Part shown: in pieces, positions 55,220 to 63,132 of the stretch
Layout of the letters: each line of letters starts with the position of its first letter
Numbering within the stretch: the stretch's first letter is position 1
Assembly: GCA_934700335.1 (NCBI GenBank)
Contig: CAKUXM010000008.1
Span: forward strand, 16,737-80,736
Source: an uncultured Candidatus Melainabacteria bacterium
Lineage (GTDB): Bacteria; Cyanobacteriota; Vampirovibrionia; Gastranaerophilales; Gastranaerophilaceae
Direction: 5' to 3'
Length of the DNA: 64,000 nt
Program-made: the position numbers and the translations under genes
The notes under the pieces: model-generated
Databases searched by the model: none
Seen by the model: only the letters and a program-made list of their open reading frames with translations
What the model was told of the DNA's origin: nothing

Positions 55220-56671
55220 ATGCAAAATAAAATTAATTTTAATAAGACAACATTATTTTTAATAGGAATATTTTTAACATATTTTATTTCATGTTTTTAT
55301 GTTGGATATTTTCATGAACCTTGGGCTGACGAAGCTCAAGCTTGGCTTATATCAAGGGATTGTTCTATTAAAGATTTAATCTTTAATACGTTGAGATATG
55401 AAGGGCACCCTATTTTATGGTATTTGATTTTAAAATTCGTTCAAATATTTCATTTTCCATACGATAATATAAACCTTATTTCGTTATTTTTTGGTTCATT
55501 GGGTGTATATCTTTTTTTATTTAAAACAAAAACGCCATTATTTTTAAAAGCAACAATACCATTTTGTTATTATATTTTTTATCAATATTCGATAATTGCA
55601 AGAAATCATTGTCTTATTTTTCCAATTTTAATGTTGATTTCTATAGTTTATCCACAGAAAGAAAAAAGTATTATCAAATATTCACTTTTACTAATTTTAT
55701 TGGCAGCTGTTAGTTTTCATGGATATTTTATAAGTTTTATTTTATTTATAGATTTTGTAATAAGTCTATTTAAAAAAATAAATTTCAAACAGTCAATACC
55801 AATTGTTATTACTTTCTTAAACTATGTATTAACATATTTATATTTACAAAAACCAGCAGATTGTTCATTTCCGGCAAATATTATAAATATGCAAAGTTTT
55901 ATATTTAAAGTAAAAGAAAGATTTTCAAATTTATTTTTTAATGTCCCTTCTGCATATGAGCCAACTAATATCTTAAGTCTTGTTCTCACAGGTTTTACAA
56001 TATTCTTTATAATTGGTATGATAAATACTGTTTGTATAAATAAATCGCAAAAAACATTATTGTATGTTCTAAATTTTTCATTTTTAACTCTTTTATGCGT
56101 ATTTTATTGTAATGATTGGCATTTGGGCTATGAATTTTTAATTATAATATTTTCAATTGTTGTAATGTGTAATGCAAATAACATTCAAAAAATAGATTTT
56201 AAAAGTAATAAGGCTTTTTGTATACTTCTTTCAATAGTTTTAGCTTTTCAACTTTTCTGGACTTTAAGTAGTTCTGCTTTAGAAATATTTTTTACATATT
56301 CTTCTGGAGCAAAAGTTGCTGAATATATAAAAAAGAATAATCTCGAAAAAGATAAAATTATAGGTATGTATTTTCATACGATAGTTGTCAATCCTTATTT
56401 TGAAAAAAATGTTTTTAGTAATACTCCAAAAGCCTATTGGTATTGGAAAGATAATACTTTAAAAAATATTAACTTTTTAGAAAACCCAATAATTTTGTTT
56501 GATAAATTTGGTAAGTCTGAAATGTCTAAAAATTCTGAGAAACAAGATTTGAAAAAATATATAAATGAAAAATATGATATAATAGATTTTAAAGCTAATT
56601 TAATATCTAAAGGTGGATTTAAAGAAGATTTAACGGTAACTCTATGTATTCCTAAAAATAAGGCGAAATAA
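55220..56671 (+). CDS. GT-C-type membrane glycosyltransferase-like protein
   Basis: The 483-aa protein has ~10 transmembrane helices and a first extracytoplasmic loop with HEPWADEAQAWLISRD, the acidic signature of GT-C (ArnT/PMT-like) glycosyltransferases that use polyprenyl-phosphate sugars. A soluble C-terminal domain of about 100 residues follows. I chose ATG at 55220; the frame extends to a TTG at 55199. It is followed by the epimerase gene without a gap. Likely role: modification of a surface lipid or glycan; the sugar is unknown. Confidence 0.7.
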   Translation: MQNKINFNKTTLFLIGIFLTYFISCFYVGYFHEPWADEAQAWLISRDCSIKDLIFNTLRYEGHPILWYLILKFVQIFHFPYDNINLISLFFGSLGVYLFLFKTKTPLFLKATIPFCYYIFYQYSIIARNHCLIFPILMLISIVYPQKEKSIIKYSLLLILLAAVSFHGYFISFILFIDFVISLFKKINFKQSIPIVITFLNYVLTYLYLQKPADCSFPANIINMQSFIFKVKERFSNLFFNVPSAYEPTNILSLVLTGFTIFFIIGMINTVCINKSQKTLLYVLNFSFLTLLCVFYCNDWHLGYEFLIIIFSIVVMCNANNIQKIDFKSNKAFCILLSIVLAFQLFWTLSSSALEIFFTYSSGAKVAEYIKKNNLEKDKIIGMYFHTIVVNPYFEKNVFSNTPKAYWYWKDNTLKNINFLENPIILFDKFGKSEMSKNSEKQDLKKYINEKYDIIDFKANLISKGGFKEDLTVTLCIPKNKAK

Positions 56672-57712
56672 ATGAATAAAACAGTTTTAATTACAGGTGG
56701 AGCTGGGTTTTTCGGCTCTATATTAAAAAAAGAATTATTGAAATTGGGATATTTATGCGTATCTATTGATATTGAATCAGATAAATATCAACACGAAAAT
56801 TTTATTCCAATATTAGGAGATATTAGAGATAATAGTTTATTAAAAAGTGTATTTGAAAAATATAAGTTTGATGCGATATTTCATTGTGCTGCTTTTTTAG
56901 CACATGTAAAAAAAGATTTAAAAAATCTTTGGAGCTCAAATGTTAACGGAACAGAAAATGTAGTTAATTTTGCAAAAGAATATAATGTTAAAAAAATTAT
57001 TTTTATTTCTACAAATTGCTTATGGGGTCAAGGTTTTAATAAGCTAGTTAAAGAAGATGAAAATCCAAATCCAATCGAAATTTATGGAAAATCTAAATTA
57101 GAAGCAGAAAAAATTTTATTATCAGCAAAAGATAAAATAAATGTTGTAATTTTTAGATGTCCAACAATTATAGATGAAGAAAGATTGGGACTATTAGGTA
57201 TTTTATTTGAATTTATAGAAGAAAATCGTAAAATTTGGATGGTTGGCGATGGAAAAAATAGATATCAATTCATTTATGCAAAAGATTTGTCAACTTCTTG
57301 TATAAAGGCTTTAAATTATGATAAGACTGACATTTTTAATATTGGCTCAGATGATGTAAAAAGTTTTAATGAAATATATGAATATGTTATTAAAAAATCA
57401 AACTCAAAATCAAAATTAGTGCATATGCCAAAAACATTCATGAAAATAGGAATGAAAATTGCATATATGTTTGGTGTTTCACCACTTGGACCTTACCAAT
57501 ACAAGATGATTTGCGAAAATTTTATTTTTGATACAACAAAGATAAAATGTGAATTAGGTTTTAAACCAACATTAAAGAATGAAGAAATGCTTTTAAAAGC
57601 TTATGAATACTATAAGAAAAATAAAGAAGAAATTTTAAAAAGAAAAAATGTTTCTGCACATCGTCAAGTTGCAAAAATGGGTATTATAAAATTAATAAAA
57701 ATGTTTTCTTAA
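56672..57712 (+). CDS. NAD-dependent epimerase/dehydratase (extended SDR)
   Basis: The 346-aa protein opens with the NAD-binding TGGAGFFGSILKKEL. It has ILGDIRDNS and the active-site segment FISTNCLWGQGFN, with Tyr/Lys in EIYGKSKLEAEKI (YxxxK). Extended SDR enzymes of this shape act on nucleotide sugars (GalE-, Gmd-like); the exact reaction is not deducible. It starts immediately after the membrane glycosyltransferase gene, so the two form an operon of surface glycan synthesis. It ends at a bidirectional terminator. Confidence 0.85.
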   Translation: MNKTVLITGGAGFFGSILKKELLKLGYLCVSIDIESDKYQHENFIPILGDIRDNSLLKSVFEKYKFDAIFHCAAFLAHVKKDLKNLWSSNVNGTENVVNFAKEYNVKKIIFISTNCLWGQGFNKLVKEDENPNPIEIYGKSKLEAEKILLSAKDKINVVIFRCPTIIDEERLGLLGILFEFIEENRKIWMVGDGKNRYQFIYAKDLSTSCIKALNYDKTDIFNIGSDDVKSFNEIYEYVIKKSNSKSKLVHMPKTFMKIGMKIAYMFGVSPLGPYQYKMICENFIFDTTKIKCELGFKPTLKNEEMLLKAYEYYKKNKEEILKRKNVSAHRQVAKMGIIKLIKMFS

Positions 57713-57730
57713 AACAGAAGTAATTGCAAT

Positions 57731-57760
57731 GAAAAACGACTTCCAAAGAAGTCGTTTTTC
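57731..57760. terminator. Bidirectional terminator between epimerase gene and tRNA-Cys
   Basis: GAAAAACGACTTC-CAAA-GAAGTCGTTTTTC, a perfect 13-bp stem whose A/T ends supply U tracts on both strands. Confidence 0.85.
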
Positions 57761-57769
57761 ATTAAAAAA

Positions 57770-57840
57770 GGCGACACCCAGATTCGAACTGGGGGATAAA
57801 AGCTTTGCAGGCTTCTGCCTTACCACTTGGCCATGTCGCC
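57770..57840 (-). tRNA. tRNA-Cys(GCA)
   Basis: On the minus strand the 71-nt sequence folds as a normal cloverleaf: acceptor GGCGACA/TGTCGCC, D arm GGCC...GGTAAGGC, and anticodon arm GAAGC-CTGCAAA-GCTTT with anticodon GCA (plus-strand positions 57806-57808). The T arm is CCCAGTTCGAATCTGGG. CCA is not encoded. The discriminator base read off the sequence is the T after the acceptor, so CCA is added post-transcriptionally. Confidence 0.95.
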
Positions 57841-57855
57841 ATAACCTGTATTCTA

Positions 57856-57884
57856 ATAATATTGTAATCATAAAGGTTTGTCAA
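57856..57884 (-). promoter_or_regulatory. Promoter of tRNA-Cys
   Basis: On the minus strand, TTGACA (57879-57884) and TATTAT (57856-57861) are 17 bp apart; transcription would start about 10 nt before the tRNA. Confidence 0.75.
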
Positions 57885-57941
57885 TAACTCTTACTTACTA
57901 TATTAATAATCAAGTAATATTTTTGTGCAAAGTTAAGAGGG

Positions 57942-57969
57942 TTTACAAATTTATTATATCATGTATAAT
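57942..57969 (+). promoter_or_regulatory. Promoter upstream of rimP-nusA
   Basis: TTTACA (57942-57947) and TATAAT (57964-57969) with a 16-bp spacer, ~20 nt before the terminator-like hairpin at 57984. Confidence 0.6.
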
Positions 57970-57983
57970 GTAGTTAAGGTCTT

Positions 57984-58013
57984 AAAAAAGAACGGAATTA
58001 TCCGTTCTTTTTT
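57984..58013 (+). terminator. Intrinsic terminator in the rimP leader (candidate attenuator)
   Basis: AAAAAAGAACGGA-ATTA-TCCGTTCTTTTTTT is a stem with a 3' U-tract. It lies between the promoter and the rimP start, so transcripts must read through it. Confidence 0.65.
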
Positions 58014-58035
58014 TACATATATGGGGGACTCTCTT

Positions 58036-58527
58036 ATGAAACCTGAAATTAATAGAAAAGAAGTTTTAGATAAATTGATGCCGTTGGTTGAAAATACGGC
58101 TATGAGATTTAACTTTATCCCTGTTGAAGTTGATTTCACAAAAGAAAATCACAAAAACTTTATCAGAGTTTTCTTATTTTCTTATGAAAAACCAATCTCA
58201 ATTGATGACTGCGAAAAATTTAGCAGAAGTTTAAATGAATTTTTAGATGATTTATTTGATTTTAAATATTACTTGGAAGTTTCTTCTCCAGGATTAGAAA
58301 GAAAATTTAAATCAAACAAAGAATATTTAATTTTCAAAGGTAAAAATGTGAGTATAAAATTATACGAACCTTTAGAAGATATGAAAGATGTGATATTTAA
58401 AGCAACTTTACTTGATTTTGACGAAAATGAAGGCGTTAAAGTTAAAAGACTTGAGGACGGAAAAGAAATTTTACTTCCTTTAGACAAAATCAAAAATACA
58501 AAATTATATTTAGAAGACAAAATTTAA
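58036..58527 (+). CDS. rimP: Ribosome maturation factor RimP
   Basis: RimP helps assemble the 30S subunit. The protein (163 aa from the chosen start) has an N-terminal domain and a C-terminal SH3-like Sm fold; matching stretches are MKPEINRKEVLDKLMPLVENTAMRFNFIPVEVDF and YLEVSSPGLERKFKSNKEYLIFKGKNV. I chose ATG at 58036 after GGGGGA; an ATG at 57961 would put the terminator hairpin inside the gene. nusA follows 59 bp later, giving the classical rimP-nusA pair. Confidence 0.9.
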   Translation: MKPEINRKEVLDKLMPLVENTAMRFNFIPVEVDFTKENHKNFIRVFLFSYEKPISIDDCEKFSRSLNEFLDDLFDFKYYLEVSSPGLERKFKSNKEYLIFKGKNVSIKLYEPLEDMKDVIFKATLLDFDENEGVKVKRLEDGKEILLPLDKIKNTKLYLEDKI

Positions 58528-58586
58528 TTTGAAAGTAGATACAATTTAATAGAAAGGTATTCCCTAAAGGGAATAAGGTAGGAAAA

Positions 58587-59834
58587 ATGATTAAAATAGG
58601 TACAGCATTATTTGAAGCATGTGAAGAACTTGAAAAAGAAAGAGGAATATCTAAAGACGTATTGATTTCTTCTTTATGCGATGCAATGGTTGCGGCATAC
58701 AAAAAACATATGAGAGTAAAAGACGCCGCTAATATAGAAGCTCTTTTAGATGAACAATCAGGCGAAATTGGTGTTTTCTGTACAAAAGTTGTTGTTAAAT
58801 CAGTAGAAGACGGTATGGAAGATGAACAAATTTCTTTAGCTGAAGCAAAAGAAATTGACGAAGAGGTTGAACTTGAAGATGAAGTTAAAATCGAAGTTAC
58901 TCCTGAACAATTTGGTCGTATTGCAGCTCAAGCAGCTAAACAAGTTATCACTCAAAGAATCAGAGAAGCTGAAAGAAACATGGTTCTTAATGAATTCTTA
59001 GAAAAGAAAGGAACTTTGACAACAGGTATTATTCAAAGAGTTGAAAACAGAAACGTTATTGTTAATATCGGTAAAACTGATGCTATCATGCCTCAAAAAG
59101 AACAAATTCCTGGTGAATACTACAAACCTGGTAACAGAATTAGAGTATTCGTTCTAAATGTAAAAGAAACAACAAGATTACCTCAAGTAATCGTTTCTCA
59201 CGCACACGCAGAAATCGTTAGAGAATTATTTGAACTAGAGGTTCCAGAAATTGAAGATAATATTGTAGAAATTAAATCAATTTCTCGTGAAGCTGGTTAC
59301 AGAACAAAAATCGCTGTTTGGTCAAATGATCCAGAAGTGGACTCAGTAGGTGCTTGTATCGGACCAAGAGGTTCAAGAATTCAAACAATTGTTGGCGAAT
59401 TGAAAAACGAAAAAATTGATATCGTAAGATATTCAGAAGACCCAGTTGAATACATCGTTAACGCTTTATCACCAGCAAGAGTTGTATCAGTTGATATCTT
59501 AGCAGATGATGAAGATGCTCACGAAGCAATGGTTGTTGTTCCAGATGACCAATTATCATTGGCTATCGGTCGTGAAGGTCAAAACGTTAGACTTGCTCAC
59601 AGATTAACTGGTTGGAAAATCGATATTAAATCAGTTTCTCAAATGGAAAAAGCCGAAGCTGAAGCTCAAAGAAATTTTGAATATCAAGATGAAGCTCCAG
59701 AACAAGAAGCTAACTACGATGAAGATGAAATTAATGAAGAAATCGCAGAAGAAATGAATCAACAAGGTGTTGATGAAGAAGATATGGTGTCTGAAGAAGT
59801 TGCAGAAGGGTCTGAAGACGATTCTGAAGAATAA
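58587..59834 (+). CDS. nusA: Transcription termination/antitermination factor NusA
   Basis: NusA binds RNA polymerase and modulates pausing, hairpin termination and antitermination. The 415-aa protein has the N-terminal RNAP-binding domain, S1 (LTTGIIQRVENRNVIVNIGKTDAIMPQKEQ), and two KH domains (VGACIGPRGSRIQTIVGEL and SLAIGREGQNVRLAHRLTGW). It ends in an acidic C-terminal tail without the acidic repeats of gamma-proteobacteria. A small hairpin (TATTCCC/GGGAATA at 58558-58575) precedes its ribosome binding site. It may regulate its own operon through the leader terminator. Confidence 0.96.
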   Translation: MIKIGTALFEACEELEKERGISKDVLISSLCDAMVAAYKKHMRVKDAANIEALLDEQSGEIGVFCTKVVVKSVEDGMEDEQISLAEAKEIDEEVELEDEVKIEVTPEQFGRIAAQAAKQVITQRIREAERNMVLNEFLEKKGTLTTGIIQRVENRNVIVNIGKTDAIMPQKEQIPGEYYKPGNRIRVFVLNVKETTRLPQVIVSHAHAEIVRELFELEVPEIEDNIVEIKSISREAGYRTKIAVWSNDPEVDSVGACIGPRGSRIQTIVGELKNEKIDIVRYSEDPVEYIVNALSPARVVSVDILADDEDAHEAMVVVPDDQLSLAIGREGQNVRLAHRLTGWKIDIKSVSQMEKAEAEAQRNFEYQDEAPEQEANYDEDEINEEIAEEMNQQGVDEEDMVSEEVAEGSEDDSEE

Positions 59835-59864
59835 TTAATTTCTGAAAAATAATAAATATCTAAG

Positions 59865-59898
59865 AAGGGCTAATTTTTCAATTGAAAAATTAGCCCTT
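59865..59898. terminator. nusA terminator hairpin
   Basis: AAGGGCTAATTTTTC-AATT-GAAAAATTAGCCCTT, a perfect 15-bp stem. Confidence 0.8.
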
Positions 59899-59917
59899 AA
59901 AATCTTGTCTTTAAAAC

Positions 59918-59950
59918 AGGAGAGGCGAAGCCGAAGGCTTCGCCTCTCCT
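59918..59950. repeat. GGCGAAGCC hairpin family, fifth copy
   Basis: AGGAGAGGCGAAGCC-GAA-GGCTTCGCCTCTCCT, a perfect 15-bp stem between nusA and the convergent DUF2023-like gene; it could terminate either transcript. Confidence 0.75.
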
Positions 59951-59964
59951 TATAAAATACTTAC

Positions 59965-60357
59965 CTATGCAACAAGGTTCAAGCCTTGTTTCTTTTGATT
60001 TTCTTTTTCTTTAAGTTTTAGATAGCGTTCGCATTGTTTAGTTTTGTCATAGCCAAGAAGAACGCCTAGAATAAAATCTTGTTCAGGAGTATATTTACCA
60101 AGTTCAGGTTGGTTGAAAGATTTAATAACATCAACACATGGTTTATCACCAAAGAACACATTAAGATTTCTGCCACCAGGTGCAGGGTTAAGCATGTAGT
60201 TTAAGTTATCACGTTTAAGACGTTTTTCGATTACATCTTTATCTTTCATACTTTCAACTTGAAGAACAAGAGGTCTAATACCATGTTTATATCCATAAAT
60301 ATGTTCATTAAGTACGCTCATATTAGGCTGTGCCGCATTAATAGGTGATATAGCCAT
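59965..60357 (-). CDS. DUF2023-like protein
   Basis: The 130-aa protein resembles DUF2023: HIYGYKHGIRPLVLQV near the N-terminus, then NVFFGDKPCVDVIKSF and EQDFILGVLLGYDKTKQCERYLKLKEK. I recall this family as small proteins of unknown function in epsilonproteobacteria and other anaerobes; the match is by pattern, not by search. It is monocistronic on the minus strand between nusA and tuf. No catalytic motif is evident. Confidence 0.6.
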   Translation of the reverse strand: MAISPINAAQPNMSVLNEHIYGYKHGIRPLVLQVESMKDKDVIEKRLKRDNLNYMLNPAPGGRNLNVFFGDKPCVDVIKSFNQPELGKYTPEQDFILGVLLGYDKTKQCERYLKLKEKENQKKQGLNLVA

Positions 60358-60455
60358 AAATACTCCTTTTTGTGATGTAATAAGCTGTCCATATAAAGAG
60401 TGTAAAAATATTTTTTGCTATTGGAGTTAACAAAAATTTACAAATAAAAATTATG

Positions 60456-60483
60456 TTGACATGAAAGTATTAGCATATAGAAT
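60456..60483 (+). promoter_or_regulatory. Promoter for tuf
   Basis: TTGACA (60456-60461) and TAGAAT (60478-60483), 16 bp apart, lie ~70 nt before the tuf ATG, leaving a normal 5' UTR with AAAAAAGGAG close to the start. Confidence 0.7.
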
Positions 60484-60551
60484 AGAAGTATAGCTTAATA
60501 GAATAAGTTAGAAAATAGTACATATTAAAGAGAAAAAAGGAGACCACTAAA

Positions 60552-61760
60552 ATGGCACGCGAAAAGTACGAAAGAACGAAACCACACGTTAACGTTGGTA
60601 CTATTGGTCACGTTGACCACGGTAAAACAACATTAACAGCAGCGATTACTGCAACATTAGCAGCAGCTGGTCAAGCACAATTAAAGAAATTTGATGAAAT
60701 CGATGCTGCTCCAGAAGAAAAAGCAAGAGGTATAACAATCTCTACAGCTCACGTAGAATATGAAACAGCAACAAGACACTATGCTCACGTTGACTGCCCA
60801 GGCCACGCCGACTACGTTAAAAACATGATTACAGGTGCTGCTCAAATGGACGGTGCAATTCTTGTAGTTGCAGCAACAGACGGTGCAATGCCTCAAACTC
60901 GTGAACACATCTTACTTGCTAGACAAGTTGGTGTTCCAAACTTAGTAGTATTCTTAAATAAATGTGATATGGTTGATGACCCAGAATTATTAGAATTAGT
61001 TGAAATGGAAGTTAGAGAACTTCTTTCTTCATACGAATTCGATGGTGATAACATTCCATTCATCCACGGTTCTGCTTTAAAAGCATTAGAAGCAGTTCAA
61101 GCAAATCCATCAATTAAACGTGGTGAAGATAAATGGGTTGATAAAATTTGGGAATTAATGGATGCATTAGATACATACTTCCCAGAACCTGTTCGTGATT
61201 TAGACAAACCATTCTTGATGCCAGTTGAAGACGTATTCTCAATCACTGGTCGTGGTACAGTTGCTACTGGTAGAGTAGAACGTGGTATCGTTAAAGTTGG
61301 TGATGAAGTTGAAATCGTTGGTTTAGGCGAAACTAAGAAAACAACTGTAACAGGTGTTGAAATGTTCAGAAAATCTCTTGATCAAGGTCAAGCTGGTGAT
61401 AACATCGGTGCTTTATTAAGAGGTGTTGATAAAACTGATATTCAACGTGGTCAAGTTTTAGCAAAACCTGGTTCAATCCACCCACACACAAAATTCACAG
61501 CTAACGTTTACGTTTTAACTAAAGAAGAAGGTGGACGTCATACTCCATTCTTCCCTGGTTACAGACCACAATTCTACATCAGAACAACTGACGTAACTGG
61601 TTCAATCCAATTCGAAGGCGAAATGGTAATGCCTGGTGATAACGTTGTAATGAACGTTGAACTTATCGCTCCAGTAGCAATCGAAGAAGGTATGAGATTT
61701 GCTATTCGTGAAGGCGGTAGAACAGTTGGCGCTGGTGTTGTTGATAAAATTCAAGAGTAA
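60552..61760 (+). CDS. tuf: Elongation factor Tu
   Basis: EF-Tu delivers aminoacyl-tRNA to the ribosome with GTP. The 402-aa protein has the G1 [10 protein letters not shown]2 [16 protein letters not shown]3 [14 protein letters not shown]4 NKCDM and the C-terminal domain II/III with [13 protein letters not shown]. It is highly conserved. Here it stands alone and not in an rpsL-rpsG-fusA operon, with its own promoter and terminator. Confidence 0.97.
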   Translation: MAREKYERTKPHVNVGTIGHVDHGKTTLTAAITATLAAAGQAQLKKFDEIDAAPEEKARGITISTAHVEYETATRHYAHVDCPGHADYVKNMITGAAQMDGAILVVAATDGAMPQTREHILLARQVGVPNLVVFLNKCDMVDDPELLELVEMEVRELLSSYEFDGDNIPFIHGSALKALEAVQANPSIKRGEDKWVDKIWELMDALDTYFPEPVRDLDKPFLMPVEDVFSITGRGTVATGRVERGIVKVGDEVEIVGLGETKKTTVTGVEMFRKSLDQGQAGDNIGALLRGVDKTDIQRGQVLAKPGSIHPHTKFTANVYVLTKEEGGRHTPFFPGYRPQFYIRTTDVTGSIQFEGEMVMPGDNVVMNVELIAPVAIEEGMRFAIREGGRTVGAGVVDKIQE

Positions 61761-61781
61761 TCTTTGATTAATCAATATAAC

Positions 61782-61816
61782 AAAAAAGAGCTTGTCTTTT
61801 GATAGGCTCTTTTTTT
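61782..61816 (+). terminator. tuf terminator
   Basis: AAAAAAGAGC...GCTCTTTTTT hairpin with an interior bulge and T-tract, 22 nt after the stop. Confidence 0.75.
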
Positions 61817-61867
61817 ATTTTAGGATTTGTGTTATTATGTAAAAAAGTACAATCATGGAATTTAAAA

Positions 61868-62674
61868 ATGGAACAATTAAGTGCGAAAGAAAAAGACGAT
61901 AAGATAGTATTTTATTTAACCAAAATAGTTCAATATTTAGGTGAAAAAAAATATGAAGAAATCGTGGAAAATGTAAAATTACTTTTAGAAATTGACGTAA
62001 AAGCTGATTATTATGGCATTATAGGTCTTGCAGAGTTTAAACTTAAAAAATATAAAGATGCTATTGAAGATTTGCATAAAGCTAATGAACTTTCTCCAAG
62101 AGCTGATTATTATTGTAATTTAGGTATGGCAGAAGATGCAATTGGAAATAAAGAAAATGCTTTAGATGCATTTGAAAAAGCAATTGAATTAAATCCAAAT
62201 TCTGATTATTATTACAGTAATCGAGGCATGATAAAATATGATTTAGGCAATTATTTTGATGCAATTTTAGATTATAGCCGTGCTATTGAATTAGGTCCAA
62301 ATGAAGATACTTATTATGGCATGAGAGGTTTATCAAAATTTAAATCAGGTTTAATTGATGATGCAAGCGAAGATTATAAAAAAGCAATTTCATTAAAACC
62401 AGATGAAATTGAGTATTATTATAGATTGGCAAATATTTACTTGCTGAAAAAAGATTACAATGGCGCGACTTTATATTATGAAAAGATGTTATCGCTTTGT
62501 GATGAGCAAGGGGGTAATGTTTTAGATCCTTTAGGTGTTTCATATCTTGTAAAATGTTATTTGAGATATGCTCGTGTAAAAGTTGCGCAAGGAGATTACC
62601 AATCAGCACAAGAAATGATTACTAAATCAATTCAGATTGACCCATCTCTTGATGTTGATAACGCAGGTGATTAA
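61868..62674 (+). CDS. TPR-repeat protein
   Basis: The protein (268 aa from the ATG at 61868; the frame is open back to a TTG at 61799, inside the tuf terminator) is built of about six TPR units (e.g. EDLHKANELSPRADYYCNLGMAEDAIGNKENALDAFEKAI, SDYYYSNRGMIKYDLGNYFDAILDYSRAIEL). There is no signal peptide. TPR proteins are scaffolds; no enzymatic function is apparent. The 5' region has no strong Shine-Dalgarno (only GGAA), so expression may be modest. Confidence 0.75.
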   Translation: MEQLSAKEKDDKIVFYLTKIVQYLGEKKYEEIVENVKLLLEIDVKADYYGIIGLAEFKLKKYKDAIEDLHKANELSPRADYYCNLGMAEDAIGNKENALDAFEKAIELNPNSDYYYSNRGMIKYDLGNYFDAILDYSRAIELGPNEDTYYGMRGLSKFKSGLIDDASEDYKKAISLKPDEIEYYYRLANIYLLKKDYNGATLYYEKMLSLCDEQGGNVLDPLGVSYLVKCYLRYARVKVAQGDYQSAQEMITKSIQIDPSLDVDNAGD

Positions 62675-62691
62675 TAAAATTTTATAAACAA

Positions 62692-62727
62692 TGTAAAAGC
62701 CCGAACCTTTTAGGTTCGGGCTTTTAC
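62692..62727. terminator. Bidirectional terminator
   Basis: TGTAAAAGCCCGAACC and GGTTCGGGCTTTTACA with a short T-rich loop, between the TPR gene and the convergent 79-aa gene. Confidence 0.85.
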
Positions 62728-62743
62728 ATTAAAATCTATTAAA

Positions 62744-62983
62744 TTATGCAATACCGATTTGGCGCATAGGCATTGCTTTTTTACCCATTTGAGGTGCGCT
62801 TGTTTGAATAGCACCGTCTTTGATGCCTAATCCAACATAAGAAGTTTCGTTAGCAAAAGGATTACCACCGTCAGCACCAGCTCTTTTAACTGCTGTTACT
62901 GGTTGGAACTTGTTAACGCCTTGAACGCCGTTGATTGGTTTAGCAAATGGATTGTTGTGTAATGCTGAAATATCCAAAATCAA
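62744..62983 (-). CDS. 79-aa uncharacterised Asn/Gly/Pro-rich protein
   Basis: The protein (MILDISALHNNPFAKPINGV...) is low in charge, rich in Asn, Gly and Pro, and has two NPFA motifs (HNNPFAKP and GGNPFANET) that suggest a short internal duplication. It ends KKAMPMRQIGIA. There is no signal peptide and no known domain. It has a clear terminator and a ribosome binding site. Its function is unknown; an export or assembly role is unproven. Confidence 0.5.
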   Translation of the reverse strand: MILDISALHNNPFAKPINGVQGVNKFQPVTAVKRAGADGGNPFANETSYVGLGIKDGAIQTSAPQMGKKAMPMRQIGIA

Positions 62984-63132
62984 AATCCTTTCTTACATAT
63001 ATTAAAACATGTTTTTTGAAAAAATTGCCTAAATTAACAAAAATTTTACATTTATTTTAAAAATCCTATTGAAAATGGGGTATGTTTTTGCTATTATTTA
63101 CTAGATAAATGCACACTTTGAGGGGATTTAAT

